DNA of 64,000 nucleotides from Acidovorax sp. NCPPB 3576 (GCF_028473605.1 NZ_CP097267.1:2782501-2846500); one strand, 5' to 3'. Shown: positions 7,895 through 17,132, counted from the stretch's first letter. Numbers and translations: made by a program. The notes: generated from the sequence alone by a model not told the origin.

Positions 7895-9582
7895 GTGCAC
7901 CCCGCATCGCCGCTGCTCATTGCATCACGGAATTGCTTCAAAAATGCTGGGGTAATCATCGCATCAGCCTTTTCGTCAAGCTGTCGGTGGAAGTACCCCA
8001 ATGGATTTCCCATTCGAAAGCTATTGCTCAGCAATCGACTGCCCAGTGCCTCGTTTACATGCAGCATCTCATGTGCAATTGTTTGCAACATTAGCTCAGA
8101 TTGGTATGGACCCAGTTTATCAACTGGGGTGCTGCTATCGCCGTAGTCTCTCGAATTCAACGTGATATTGTTTCTCCAGTCGGTCATGCCTGCACCGTTC
8201 TTACCCATGTCGGCCATCGTGATTGACCTCGCTAATTTGTCGAATTCACCAGGGTTAGCGCATCGAAGTGTTGCCACCGCTTTTCTGATTTCCTCATCCG
8301 TGGCCAAGCCCAGCCTATCGGTACGGGACAGTGGATTCCCCCCAACATAGATGTAAGTATTCATGCCACCACCCAATCCAATAGGATCACTTTGCGCATA
8401 TCTCCCCAACCCTGGAACGTAATCCCGATTCCAATTCTGGTGAATCCCCGACTCTACGTCATAGTACTGACCTGGAAAGCGCAGATTGAATACAAAGTCC
8501 GTCTGACCCGCAGGACTGCTCTCAGCTGCCGTGGTGCCGAACGGCTCGCTCATCCAACGCCAGCGCACAGTATTGGCACGGTCAACCACCACCCGCGGAG
8601 TATTCAAATGGTCTGCATGGATGTAATAGACCTGTGGGGCATTCGCAGCCGCATTGGCGCCATACGTGGAATCCGGAGTGAAGACTGCCAAGGGCATGTC
8701 TCCCAGCCAGACGATTTCCCGAATCGGATTACCTGACGCGTCGTATTCGCCCAGTAGATGGCCTTCGGCGTCGTACACGAAAATCGTCGTGCCACCGGCC
8801 AGCCCCGTGCTTTTTCGCACCCGCAGGCCGTTGTTGTCGTAGGTGTAGCTGGTGGAGCCCTGCGCATTGGTTGCCCGAACCAGCCGGCCTTTCAAGTCGT
8901 ATTGCAGCGCGAAGTTGCCATCCGACGTGGTGTTGCCCGCTGCGTCATAGGTCAGCGTGATCGCTGGCTTATCGATGGAGGCCAACTGGTTGCTTTTGGG
9001 CTTGAGGTTGTACCAGCTCGATACGCCGTTGTCCGAGGCCACGTTGATGCGGTTGCCTGTACCGTCATACATGTAGGTCCAGGTTCCTTGGGCGGTGCTC
9101 ACCTGTGTCAGTCTGCCCGATGCGTTGTAGCTGAACTGCTGATCCAGCGAGGGGGCCGATGAGCCGCTCGTTGCACCGGACACTGCACGGTAGTGGGTGT
9201 AGCCCGTGATACGGCCTGCCCCGTCGTAAGACACGTCACGCAGATACTCGCCCAGCGGATAGCGTATCAACCGGCCATGGGTGTCCATGACCCTGCTGTG
9301 CGCCAACGAGCCGCTGGTCATCGCCCAGTTCCAACTTTGCGGTGCGCCGAAAGGTGCGTATCGCAGCCCGGTGATCAAGGAGGTGGGGGTGCTGGAAGCA
9401 TCTTTGCCGAGACCCAGGGCAACGGGCAAACCACCGCCATACCCGATATTCAGTTTGCGACCCGAAGGGTAGGTCATGCCGATCACGTTGCCCGCCGCGT
9501 GGTATTCGTAAAGCGTGGATAAGACAACGGCCTTCTGGTTGGCAGTCGAGTTCGGATGGAGCGTTTGCTGGGCCTTGGTCAC
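7882..9582 (-). CDS. Truncated Rhs protein with HExxH tip (tip 2)
   Basis: 566 residues: Rhs core from MTKAQQTLHPNST to about residue 420, then a tip of about 146 residues. The tip contains LQTIAHEMLHVNEALGS and later HRQLDEKADAMI, again HExxH plus an ExxAD-type Glu, suggesting a zinc metallopeptidase toxin. It ends in GDAGCTCSQ. Rhs homology continues upstream of the ATG to 9627 and then stops abruptly, about 28 bp before an IS. The gene therefore lacks signal peptide, Ig-like domains and the first half of the core present in 11439-14399, and looks like a displaced silent cassette. One core residue differs at the DNA level from copy A (GTGG for GTCG, His for Asp in YEYDAAGN). Confidence 0.85.
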   Translation of the reverse strand: MTKAQQTLHPNSTANQKAVVLSTLYEYHAAGNVIGMTYPSGRKLNIGYGGGLPVALGLGKDASSTPTSLITGLRYAPFGAPQSWNWAMTSGSLAHSRVMDTHGRLIRYPLGEYLRDVSYDGAGRITGYTHYRAVSGATSGSSAPSLDQQFSYNASGRLTQVSTAQGTWTYMYDGTGNRINVASDNGVSSWYNLKPKSNQLASIDKPAITLTYDAAGNTTSDGNFALQYDLKGRLVRATNAQGSTSYTYDNNGLRVRKSTGLAGGTTIFVYDAEGHLLGEYDASGNPIREIVWLGDMPLAVFTPDSTYGANAAANAPQVYYIHADHLNTPRVVVDRANTVRWRWMSEPFGTTAAESSPAGQTDFVFNLRFPGQYYDVESGIHQNWNRDYVPGLGRYAQSDPIGLGGGMNTYIYVGGNPLSRTDRLGLATDEEIRKAVATLRCANPGEFDKLARSITMADMGKNGAGMTDWRNNITLNSRDYGDSSTPVDKLGPYQSELMLQTIAHEMLHVNEALGSRLLSNSFRMGNPLGYFHRQLDEKADAMITPAFLKQFRDAMSSGDAGCTCSQ

Positions 9583-9627
9583 ACGCCCTTGGGCGTTGTA
9601 GGCATAGGTGGTCGTCCCTTCGGGGAA
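8374..9627 (-). repeat. Rhs core direct repeat, copy C
   Basis: About 1.25 kb almost identical to 11931-13184 at a constant offset of 3557 bp; only scattered substitutions are seen. Homology stops sharply after CTTCGGGGAA at 9627. Such a long near-perfect direct repeat would allow homologous recombination that deletes or swaps the tip, the immunity gene and the IS in between. Confidence 0.95.
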
Positions 9628-9654
9628 ATTGAAAAAAACGCACCCACGCCATTA

Positions 9655-11165
9655 ATTAGTCCGCCCTGAACAATTCTGCTTTCAGCATCAGACGGGTCGG
9701 CGGTCATCAGGTGCTGCGACCAGTGCAGAGATGACTGCCTGCATGGACAGCCCGAATCGGACGCAATAAAGCCGCAGCGCGGCCAGGATCAGGCGCAGGT
9801 TGTGCCCGGCGCCGCACATCACCGCATGCAGCGCATCGCCCAGCGCACCCTTGAGCGGATTGCGACCCAGCCTGCCGTCCATCTTCATGTGGCCTATCGC
9901 TGGCTCGATGGCGCTTCTTCGCTTGATCATGGCCTTGAGCGTCCTCGTGATGCCCCGCTTCTGGCCCGAGCGCAGGATGCGCACGCCTTCGATCTCCACA
10001 CCCCGGTAGCCCTTGTCCACGATGGCCGTGGCGGGCGGCCTGTCCGTGCCTGTGAGGATGCCCACCTGCTCCAGCGTCTGGGCCAACGTGTGGCCGTCGT
10101 AGGGGTTGCCCGGCATGGAGCGCATGCCCACCACCAGGCCTTCCTTGAGCGTGGTGGCGATGCTGACCTTCACGCCGAACTCGTAGGGTGTCCTGGCTTT
10201 GCCCTTGCTGATGCACTCCACCTCGGGCGCGTGCAGGGCGTACAGCTTGCTCTTGTCCTTGGGTGCCTGGGTCAGGATGCGACCTGTGCGCTGCAGCAGG
10301 TCCAGGACCTTGGCTTTGGCCGCTTCGGGCAGCACGTGCAGTTGGCGCTGCACCTCGCGGTGCACCCGCCCGACACGAGTGCGCAGCGTGCGCACGGCCT
10401 TCTTCATGCGCTTGAATTGCCTGGCGTGCGCGTAGCGCCCGATCTGCACGGCCAACCGAGGGGCCACCCGGTTGTAGTTCTGGCGCAGCCGCAGTCCGTT
10501 GTCCTCGGCCGCCTTGACCAAGTGCTGGCGACTCTTGTCCAGCAAGCGGCTGTCGGTGGGGTGCGCAATGGCCTTGGGCATCACCGTGGTGTCCACGATC
10601 ACCTGCTGCGTACTGGCCTTCTGGATCACGCCGCCCTGGCGGGCAGCGTCGATGCTGGCGGCCAGCAGCGTCTCCACGCCTTCTTCGCCGATGCGCTTTC
10701 TCCAGCGCGTCAGGCTCGACGGATCGATGGGCGCCTCGGTCTGCAGGTAGGTCTCGCCGCAGAAGAACTGCCAGTACGGGTTCTCCACCCACGTATTGAC
10801 CACGGCTTCGTCGGAGGCGTCGAACGTGTGCTGCAGGTACAGCAGGCCGGCGACCAAGCGCGGCGGCAAGGCCGGCCGGCCACGCACAGAAGTGAACGAC
10901 ACCGCGAACGTGCGCTCGATCTCGGCCCAGTCGATCAGCGCCGCCAGTCGGACCAGCGGGTGCTGCATGTTGATCAACTCGTCGAGCCGGGAGATGAACA
11001 ACTCGCCGCTCTGCGGCTGTGAAGGCTTCGGACCCATCGAACTCCTCGGGGCGATTTGCAAGAAAACAGGTACTGGAACAACCATACCTTGCAAATCCTG
11101 CGTCCATCAAACCGAAGAACTGCAAGCCAGATCAACAGCTTGGGAATTGTTCAGGACGGACTAAT
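9655..11165. mobile_element. IS5-family-like insertion sequence
   Basis: 1511-bp element with 22-bp terminal inverted repeats, ATTAGTCCGCCCTGAACAAT at the left and ATTAGTCCGTCCTGAACAAT (reverse complement) at the right, 21 of 22 matching. It is flanked by TA on both sides; because TAATTA is palindromic, the target duplication cannot be fixed exactly (TA or AATT). It contains one transposase gene. It sits between the immunity gene of tip 1 and the truncated Rhs gene of tip 2. Confidence 0.9.
9688..11037 (-). CDS. IS5-family transposase (DDE)
   Basis: 449 residues from ATG at 11037, which has AGGAG 5 bp upstream; the frame is open to 11094. The N-terminal InsH-like domain reads RGRPALPPRLVAGLLYLQHT and NPYWQFFCGE. 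The catalytic core has the first Asp in VIVDTTVMP, the second in AIVDKGYRG and the Glu in RRSAIEPAIGHMK, so the DDE triad is complete. The C-terminus NLRLILAALRLYC is typical. No frameshift or stop, so the element is potentially active. Confidence 0.93.
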   Translation of the reverse strand: MGPKPSQPQSGELFISRLDELINMQHPLVRLAALIDWAEIERTFAVSFTSVRGRPALPPRLVAGLLYLQHTFDASDEAVVNTWVENPYWQFFCGETYLQTEAPIDPSSLTRWRKRIGEEGVETLLAASIDAARQGGVIQKASTQQVIVDTTVMPKAIAHPTDSRLLDKSRQHLVKAAEDNGLRLRQNYNRVAPRLAVQIGRYAHARQFKRMKKAVRTLRTRVGRVHREVQRQLHVLPEAAKAKVLDLLQRTGRILTQAPKDKSKLYALHAPEVECISKGKARTPYEFGVKVSIATTLKEGLVVGMRSMPGNPYDGHTLAQTLEQVGILTGTDRPPATAIVDKGYRGVEIEGVRILRSGQKRGITRTLKAMIKRRSAIEPAIGHMKMDGRLGRNPLKGALGDALHAVMCGAGHNLRLILAALRLYCVRFGLSMQAVISALVAAPDDRRPV

Positions 11166-11430
11166 TACCATCTGGTTCTAAGCGAATACCGTCGCAAGTG
11201 ACATAGCAATCAATAAATCCAGCAATTTCACCAGGAGCATAGATCAACAAAAACCCATCATTTAAGGCAATAGTAAATTGTGGATTCGCAGTTTTTTCAT
11301 CACAAATGCCATTAATCTCAACACGCTGAGCAGGTTGAATTACAAAATACTCAGAAAGTGGTTCCAGCAGGACTTTTACTGGCTCCGCCCCTTCATTTAC
11401 CAAAGGCAGTTTCACGAATAAATTAGTCAT
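11161..11430 (-). CDS. Probable immunity protein for Rhs tip 1, 3' end altered by IS
   Basis: 89 residues beginning MTNLFVKLPLVNEGAEPVKV, with ATG at 11430 behind GGAAG. It lies 8 bp downstream of the tip 1 stop codon. No signal peptide; the protein is probably cytoplasmic. No family recognised. The last codons read GAT GGT AAT TAG. The stop TAG lies inside the inverted repeat of the IS (ends at 11165), so the element has supplied the stop codon and may have removed a few C-terminal residues. Immunity role inferred from position after the active-looking Rhs gene. Confidence 0.65.
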   Translation of the reverse strand: MTNLFVKLPLVNEGAEPVKVLLEPLSEYFVIQPAQRVEINGICDEKTANPQFTIALNDGFLLIYAPGEIAGFIDCYVTCDGIRLEPDGN

Positions 11431-11438
11431 ATAAAAAC

Positions 11439-14399
11439 TTACTTCCAAAGCCTCAATATTTCATCCATATAATTAGCGCGTGCAGGCGCTACTGTGCCGC
11501 CACGTCCCGCAGCTGCTGCTTGTTGGTACAAATTTCTTATAGTCTCAATTTCTGCTCTGCTTATGCTGCCTTGAATTTGTGCCATTGCAGCAGCATCGAG
11601 TCCGCCGCTAGCTCGCCGCACACCTTCAATGCCATTTCCCCACTTCAAGATTGATTTGAGTTCAGGTGCCGTTCTCGTTGCAAAAACAGCGGCTTTTGCA
11701 ACATCTCTGATCGCCCCAGGTCCAAGGCAAATGTTAGGTCCACCACCGGTAGCGATGCAACCGCCATCATCGACTCGGGGAGGAGGCATCAAGGGTTCGC
11801 AACTTGACCCGGTGTCAAGGGTAAGCGGCTCCCAAAAGCTCCCGCCTGGAATTATTCCGGCCAATCCAGCGGGATCAACGTACCGTAGTGGATTCGCCCC
11901 CACATATGCATAGGTATTCAACCCTCCCTGCAGCCCTATCGGATCAGACTGCGCATATCTTCCCAACCCCGGAACGTAATCCCGATTCCAATTCTGGTGA
12001 ATCCCCGACTCCACGTCATAGTACTGACCTGGAAAGCGCAGATTGAATACAAAGTCCGCTTGACCCGCAGGACTGCTCTCGGCTGCCGTGGTGCCGAACG
12101 GCTCGCTCATCCAACGCCAGCGCACCGTGTTGGCACGATCAACCACCACCCGCGGAGTATTCAAATGGTCTGCATGGATGTAGTAGACCTGTGGCGCATT
12201 CGCAGCCGCATTGGCGCCATACGCGGAATCCGGAGTGAAGACCGCCAAGGGCATGTCTCCCAGCCAGACGATTTCCCGAATCGGATTGCCTGACGCGTCG
12301 TATTCGCCCAGTAGATGGCCTTCGGCGTCGTACACGAAAATCGTCGTGCCACCGGCCAGCCCCGTGCTTTTTCGCACCCGCAGGCCGTTGTTGTCGTAGG
12401 TGTAGCTGGTGGAGCCCTGCGCATTGGTTGCCCGAACCAGCCGGCCTTTCAAGTCGTATTGCAGCGCGAAGTTGCCATCCGACGTGGTGTTGCCCGCTGC
12501 GTCATAGGTCAGCGTGATCGCTGGCTTATCGATGGAGGCCAACTGGTTGCTTTTGGGCTTGAGGTTGTACCAGCTCGATACGCCGTTGTCCGAGGCCACG
12601 TTGATGCGGTTGCCTGTACCGTCATACATGTAGGTCCAGGTTCCTTGGGCGGTGCTCACCTGTGTCAGTCTGCCCGATGCGTTGTAGCTGAACTGCTGAT
12701 CCAGCGAGGGGGCCGATGAGCCGCTCGTTGCACCGGACACTGCACGGTAGTGGGTGTAGCCCGTGATACGGCCTGCCCCGTCGTAAGACACGTCACGCAG
12801 ATACTCGCCCAGCGGATAGCGTATCAACCGGCCATGGGTGTCCATGACCCTGCTGTGCGCCAACGAGCCGCTGGTCATCGCCCAGTTCCAACTTTGCGGT
12901 GCGCCGAAAGGTGCGTATCGCAGCCCGGTGATCAAGGAGGTGGGGGTGCTGGAAGCATCTTTGCCGAGACCCAGGGCAACGGGCAAACCACCGCCATACC
13001 CGATATTCAGTTTGCGACCCGAAGGGTAGGTCATGCCGATCACGTTGCCCGCCGCGTCGTATTCGTAAAGCGTGGATAAGACAACGGCCTTCTGGTTGGC
13101 AGTCGAGTTCGGATGGAGCGTTTGCTGGGCCTTGGTCACACGCCCTTGGGCGTTGTAGGCATAGGTGGTCGTCCCTTCGGGGAAGCTGATCGTGGTCAAC
13201 CGACCGATACCGTTGGCGAAATCGCCACCCGTCTGGTCGTAAATCCATGTGTAGCTTTGGCTCTGCTGCCCAGCCTGGCTGAAAGTGCTGCCAGTCAGCC
13301 GGTTGATGGCGTCGTAGGTATGGGTGGCAAGCACGCCACGGCTGTCTTTGCTGGTCAGCAGGTTGCCCGCAGGGTCGTAACTCAGTTCGGTGCTACCGGT
13401 ATCTGGGCTGCGCTGCTGTTTGACCTGCCCCAATCCGTCGCGGTCATACTGTGTCGTCAGGCCTATCGGGTCGAATACAGCACTGACCTGGTTGCTGCTG
13501 TCGTAGCTGATGACGGTGCTGTTGCCGGATGGATCGAGAACTTTCTTGGTCCGCCCCAACGCATCGTATTCATTACTGGTTGCCAGAGCCAAGTCTGGGC
13601 TATCGGGTGCCTGGGTCACCACCGTCGGATGACCTTGAGCGTCATAAGCCAAGCTCACCACAGGTGTGGGCGAAACAGGTGGGCTGGGCAATGCCATCGG
13701 TGCACCCGCCACGGTGAAAGACAGCGCATTGGAGTTGCTGGCAGAGACCGCTGCACTACCGGCATAGCTGGCGCTCAGGTGATGGGAGCCGGCCACGGCA
13801 AAGCTGGTTTTCAGCGTCGCAACACCGGCATTCAAGTTGGCCGTGCCCAAGGAGGCAGAGCCGTCCTTGAATGTGACGGTCCCTGTGGCCGTGGATGGGC
13901 TGATGGTGGCCCGCAGGGTAACGGCCTCGTTGGCGACGCTGCTCGAAGGGGCGGCGCCCAATGCCAGCGTGCTGGCAGTGGCGGTTGCCTTGACCGTCAG
14001 TTGCTTTGCCGAAGAGGTGCTGGCAGCGTAGGTGCTATTGCCCGCATATACGGCTGTGAGACTCTGCGTGCCCACCGTAGCGAACGTTGTAGCCAGGCTG
14101 GCCACGCCTGTGCTGTTCAGGGTGGCATTACCCAAGTTCGTGGTTCCCGCCATGAAACGAACCGTGCCCTTTGCGGCACTCGGCTTGATGGTTGCCGTGA
14201 GTGTGGTGGATTGCCCCACAGAGACGGTGGACGACGCGAGCGTTAAATCGCTCGTGGTTTTGGTCAAGGCCTGAGCCTGGGTAAACCATGGAACAAGGCA
14301 CCAGCACAGGATGAGAAAAAGACGGCGCAAGAATGACCGCAGAGGGGCTTTAAAAAGAGCGGCTGTATCCATCGAGGCCGGCTGAATCAATGCAAACAT
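11439..14399 (-). CDS. Rhs-family protein with Ig-like domains and C-terminal tip 1
   Basis: 986 residues. N-terminal signal peptide (LRRLFLILCWCLVPWFTQAQ, about residues 25-44). Two bacterial Ig-like repeats follow (about 45-130 and 135-230; both carry GTVxFxxGxxxLGxAxLN patterns), then RHS/YD repeats (about 250-800) and the junction RYAQSDPIGLQGGLNTYAYV. The tip of about 138 residues begins after RYVDPAGL and ends YMDEILRLWK; its activity is not recognised. The gene starts 12 bp after the stop of 14412-16871, with AAGAGA upstream of the ATG. The two genes probably form one secreted or surface-exposed toxin system, the second protein carrying the variable toxin. No PAAR, VgrG or other type VI parts are in the window, and the Sec signal argues for a different export route. 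Confidence 0.85.
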   Translation of the reverse strand: MFALIQPASMDTAALFKAPLRSFLRRLFLILCWCLVPWFTQAQALTKTTSDLTLASSTVSVGQSTTLTATIKPSAAKGTVRFMAGTTNLGNATLNSTGVASLATTFATVGTQSLTAVYAGNSTYAASTSSAKQLTVKATATASTLALGAAPSSSVANEAVTLRATISPSTATGTVTFKDGSASLGTANLNAGVATLKTSFAVAGSHHLSASYAGSAAVSASNSNALSFTVAGAPMALPSPPVSPTPVVSLAYDAQGHPTVVTQAPDSPDLALATSNEYDALGRTKKVLDPSGNSTVISYDSSNQVSAVFDPIGLTTQYDRDGLGQVKQQRSPDTGSTELSYDPAGNLLTSKDSRGVLATHTYDAINRLTGSTFSQAGQQSQSYTWIYDQTGGDFANGIGRLTTISFPEGTTTYAYNAQGRVTKAQQTLHPNSTANQKAVVLSTLYEYDAAGNVIGMTYPSGRKLNIGYGGGLPVALGLGKDASSTPTSLITGLRYAPFGAPQSWNWAMTSGSLAHSRVMDTHGRLIRYPLGEYLRDVSYDGAGRITGYTHYRAVSGATSGSSAPSLDQQFSYNASGRLTQVSTAQGTWTYMYDGTGNRINVASDNGVSSWYNLKPKSNQLASIDKPAITLTYDAAGNTTSDGNFALQYDLKGRLVRATNAQGSTSYTYDNNGLRVRKSTGLAGGTTIFVYDAEGHLLGEYDASGNPIREIVWLGDMPLAVFTPDSAYGANAAANAPQVYYIHADHLNTPRVVVDRANTVRWRWMSEPFGTTAAESSPAGQADFVFNLRFPGQYYDVESGIHQNWNRDYVPGLGRYAQSDPIGLQGGLNTYAYVGANPLRYVDPAGLAGIIPGGSFWEPLTLDTGSSCEPLMPPPRVDDGGCIATGGGPNICLGPGAIRDVAKAAVFATRTAPELKSILKWGNGIEGVRRASGGLDAAAMAQIQGSISRAEIETIRNLYQQAAAAGRGGTVAPARANYMDEILRLWK
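11931..13184 (-). repeat. Rhs core direct repeat, copy A (in the full-length gene)
   Basis: Near-identical to 8374-9627 and, over its left part, to 6729-7250. It encodes the C-terminal half of the Rhs core directly upstream of the variable tip, the region through which tips are exchanged. Confidence 0.95.
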
Positions 14400-14411
14400 G
14401 TTGGGCGTCTC

Positions 14412-16871
14412 TTATTCCAAGCCGGTGGTCTTTTGCAAGCGGCCCACAGCGTCGTACATACGGGTGATCTGGCGGCTGAGAACACCGGCAGGATCTTTGG
14501 TTTGCTGAGCGACACGGTTACCTGCGTTGTCCAGCGTGTAATCGATTCGGTTGCCCAGGTTGTCAGTAACGGCGGCCAAACGGTGGGCAGCGTCGTACTC
14601 AAAGCCAATCCAATTAGCATCGGGCCGCGTGGCCCGCGTCAACTGACCTACGGCATCGTATGCATAAGTGGTTGTCTGACCCGCAACCGAAGTGCTCAAC
14701 AGGCGCTGGCGCGCATCATAGGTATTGGCAGTGACAACACCATTCGGATCGGTAATCTGGGTGATCTGGCCTGCGCCGCTGTAGCTGTACAGGGTGACAT
14801 GGCCCAGTGGGTTGGTGACCTTGGTGGTGTTCCCCGCAATGTCGTAGCCGTAGGTCCATACTTTGCCGCGCGTGTCGGTCATGCTTGCCACCAAGCCTTG
14901 ATCGTTGTATGTCCAACGAACGGTCCGGCTCTCGTTGCTCGCAGCGTCGGTGATGGTTTCGCTGAGCTTGTTGCCCAACGGGTCGTAGGTGTATGCGGTC
15001 GTGCGGCTCGCCTCCGTGATCATGACCGGCAGATGCAGCGCTGGATGCCACTGAGTTTGCGTGGTTTGTGCCAAAGGGGTGCTGGCTGCGCGGGTGGTTT
15101 TAAGCAGCAAACGGCGTGAAACATCCCATTCAAAGGTGGTTTTGTTACCAAGGAAGTCCGTTTCCAGAATGGGCAGATTCAAACCATCGGCAAAACTGCG
15201 GCTGGCGACGGTAGCGCCTTCAAAGGGACCGCTCGCGCCTAGGGTGCGCACCGTGCCGTCGCCACCTTGGTAGTTCCAGGTTTGCACATTGCCACGCGGA
15301 TCGGTGGTTTGAACGCTGCTTTGGTACAGGGCCCCATCGACACTGCCAGTGGTCAGGCTGCCCTTATCCGCACTATTACCTTCGGGGTATGTGACGCTAT
15401 AGCTGAGTACCCCCCCTGCGTGGCTGGTGGATGTGGCACGGCCGTCAGCGTCATAACTGAAGGTCGCATAGCGCCGTCCGCTCTCATCGTTGATGCCGGT
15501 GAGCAAATCAGGATATTGAGCATTCTCATATAGATAGGATTTGCTTCGGTTGTCTGGATAAAGCACGCCAAGGGGACGACCCGTGCCATGCAAGGTATAT
15601 GCGATGGTCTGGCCATTAGGGGCCGTAACGCTTGCAAGATAGCCTTGAGTGTCATAGAAGAATTGCAGCTTGCGACCAAAGGCATTGGTCACCTGGGTCA
15701 ACGCACCGCCTGCATAGCTGAGTGTCATGACCCACCCGTTGCGCTGCCCTATTTTGACGAGTACGTTATTACCATCGAATTGCCAATATGCATCGTCCTC
15801 CAGGCGAGTGATCCGCCATCCATCCGTATTTTGCTCCAAGCGGTATTCCCCGCTGTCGTTGACCCAGGGATCCGTTTTGGTATTTCGGGTGAACAGGGCC
15901 AATGTCCCGTTGCCGAATTGCGCATTGCGTTGGAAATCGCCGCCTACCAGCTGAGCAGAATAATTGTGTGACCAATAGCCTCCCCAACCTACGGGGACCT
16001 GGCTACCGCTGCTGCGATAAGTGCGAACAAGGCTTAAAGGGTGAGCACTTTGGTCCTGCCAATCAGTTTCAACTTGAATTTTGGCGCCAGACACAGGGGC
16101 AACAGGATTGCCAAGCAGTACCCCTGGATCTGCTCTGCAGATGGGAACATCTGTGACATTGATATCCATTTCTGTACTAACGTTATTGCAATCTCTGCAG
16201 GCTGCGGTCAGGCGGGCAACCATCGGGCGGCGCGGGGGAATATAAGTAAATTTGAACTTTCCATTCATATCGGTCTTTCCATTGATTGATAGACCTCCAG
16301 GAACAGACACTGTAACAAGCCAATTCCTACCCGGCTCACCATTGGCTTTTAATGTTGCAGCCATCGATAATGCCGGCCCAGCAGGCAAGACTTTTGTGGC
16401 CGCCGGACCATCAATACTGATGCTGAAGCTGCTTATACAAACTTGATATTCAGGCGAATAAACTGGACTTCCTGGAGGGCAAACGCATGAGGCGTTATCT
16501 TCGCTGGGTCTAAGGTGTCCAAAAGGACCGTCAGGATACCACCCATAAGGACAAGATGCGGCGATCTCTTGTTCGCTTGCATATAGGTGCCCAGGAGCAT
16601 AAAACATGCATACCTTTTGATATGAAAAGCTACCGGGCAATAATTCATACGATTCATACCACCCTGGCTTCCACGCATTGGCATCAATGATCGACTGCTC
16701 ACAAGCTTCGCCTGGCGTTGCGTGAAAGCCGGGAGGCCCCCAAAGAGGAGCCGGGGGAGCAGCTGCAACACACAGCGGCGAGAACAAGAAAAGAGCCGTC
16801 AGGAGCAGGTACCGCCGGACACTTTTCAATCGCGAATTGAAAATTAGCATCAGCTTTTCAAGAAATCTCAT
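14412..16871 (-). CDS. Rhs-family N-terminal protein, Sec-exported
   Basis: 819 residues from ATG at 16871 (the frame is open to 16982; an alternative ATG is at 16850). The signal peptide reads SVRRYLLLTALFLFSPLCVA, with cleavage near VAAA. A Cys-rich region follows (about residues 55-145, for example SCPYGWYPDGPFGHLRP). Then comes a DUF6531-like entry to the Rhs shell (ADPGVLLGNPVAPVSGAKIQ, near residue 250) and many YD repeats to the C-terminus, which ends in MYDAVGRLQKTTGLE without a tip. It probably forms the first half of the Rhs shell, continued by 11439-14399. Such a split with two signal peptides is unusual. An AT-rich region with a 40-bp palindrome lies upstream. Confidence 0.85.
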   Translation of the reverse strand: MRFLEKLMLIFNSRLKSVRRYLLLTALFLFSPLCVAAAPPAPLWGPPGFHATPGEACEQSIIDANAWKPGWYESYELLPGSFSYQKVCMFYAPGHLYASEQEIAASCPYGWYPDGPFGHLRPSEDNASCVCPPGSPVYSPEYQVCISSFSISIDGPAATKVLPAGPALSMAATLKANGEPGRNWLVTVSVPGGLSINGKTDMNGKFKFTYIPPRRPMVARLTAACRDCNNVSTEMDINVTDVPICRADPGVLLGNPVAPVSGAKIQVETDWQDQSAHPLSLVRTYRSSGSQVPVGWGGYWSHNYSAQLVGGDFQRNAQFGNGTLALFTRNTKTDPWVNDSGEYRLEQNTDGWRITRLEDDAYWQFDGNNVLVKIGQRNGWVMTLSYAGGALTQVTNAFGRKLQFFYDTQGYLASVTAPNGQTIAYTLHGTGRPLGVLYPDNRSKSYLYENAQYPDLLTGINDESGRRYATFSYDADGRATSTSHAGGVLSYSVTYPEGNSADKGSLTTGSVDGALYQSSVQTTDPRGNVQTWNYQGGDGTVRTLGASGPFEGATVASRSFADGLNLPILETDFLGNKTTFEWDVSRRLLLKTTRAASTPLAQTTQTQWHPALHLPVMITEASRTTAYTYDPLGNKLSETITDAASNESRTVRWTYNDQGLVASMTDTRGKVWTYGYDIAGNTTKVTNPLGHVTLYSYSGAGQITQITDPNGVVTANTYDARQRLLSTSVAGQTTTYAYDAVGQLTRATRPDANWIGFEYDAAHRLAAVTDNLGNRIDYTLDNAGNRVAQQTKDPAGVLSRQITRMYDAVGRLQKTTGLE

Positions 16872-17132
16872 TATTTTTCCAGCGAATTTCAAAAAATATT
16901 TTTCAGACCGATAGCGCAGTCGTGGCCAGCGCTTCAATGTCAAAGGTAAAGGTAAAAATGGGGAACCCCTCAATGCCCCCACTCGCTTTCATCAGAGCGT
17001 GTTTCTGGCGCAACTCCCCCAGGGAACCGCAGGGTTGATCAAACTCACGGAATGGGATCTGTCGGTAATTTTTATTGATGGGCCAGAGAACCCTCAAGAT
17101 CAAAAATTTGCACCAACATGCATTGTCGCAAG

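Noticed and set aside
6729..13184. Rhs core copies as candidates for a CRISPR or transposon array
   Set aside because: The repeats are protein-coding Rhs core of variable length with no spacer structure; the only transposon is the IS at 9655-11165.
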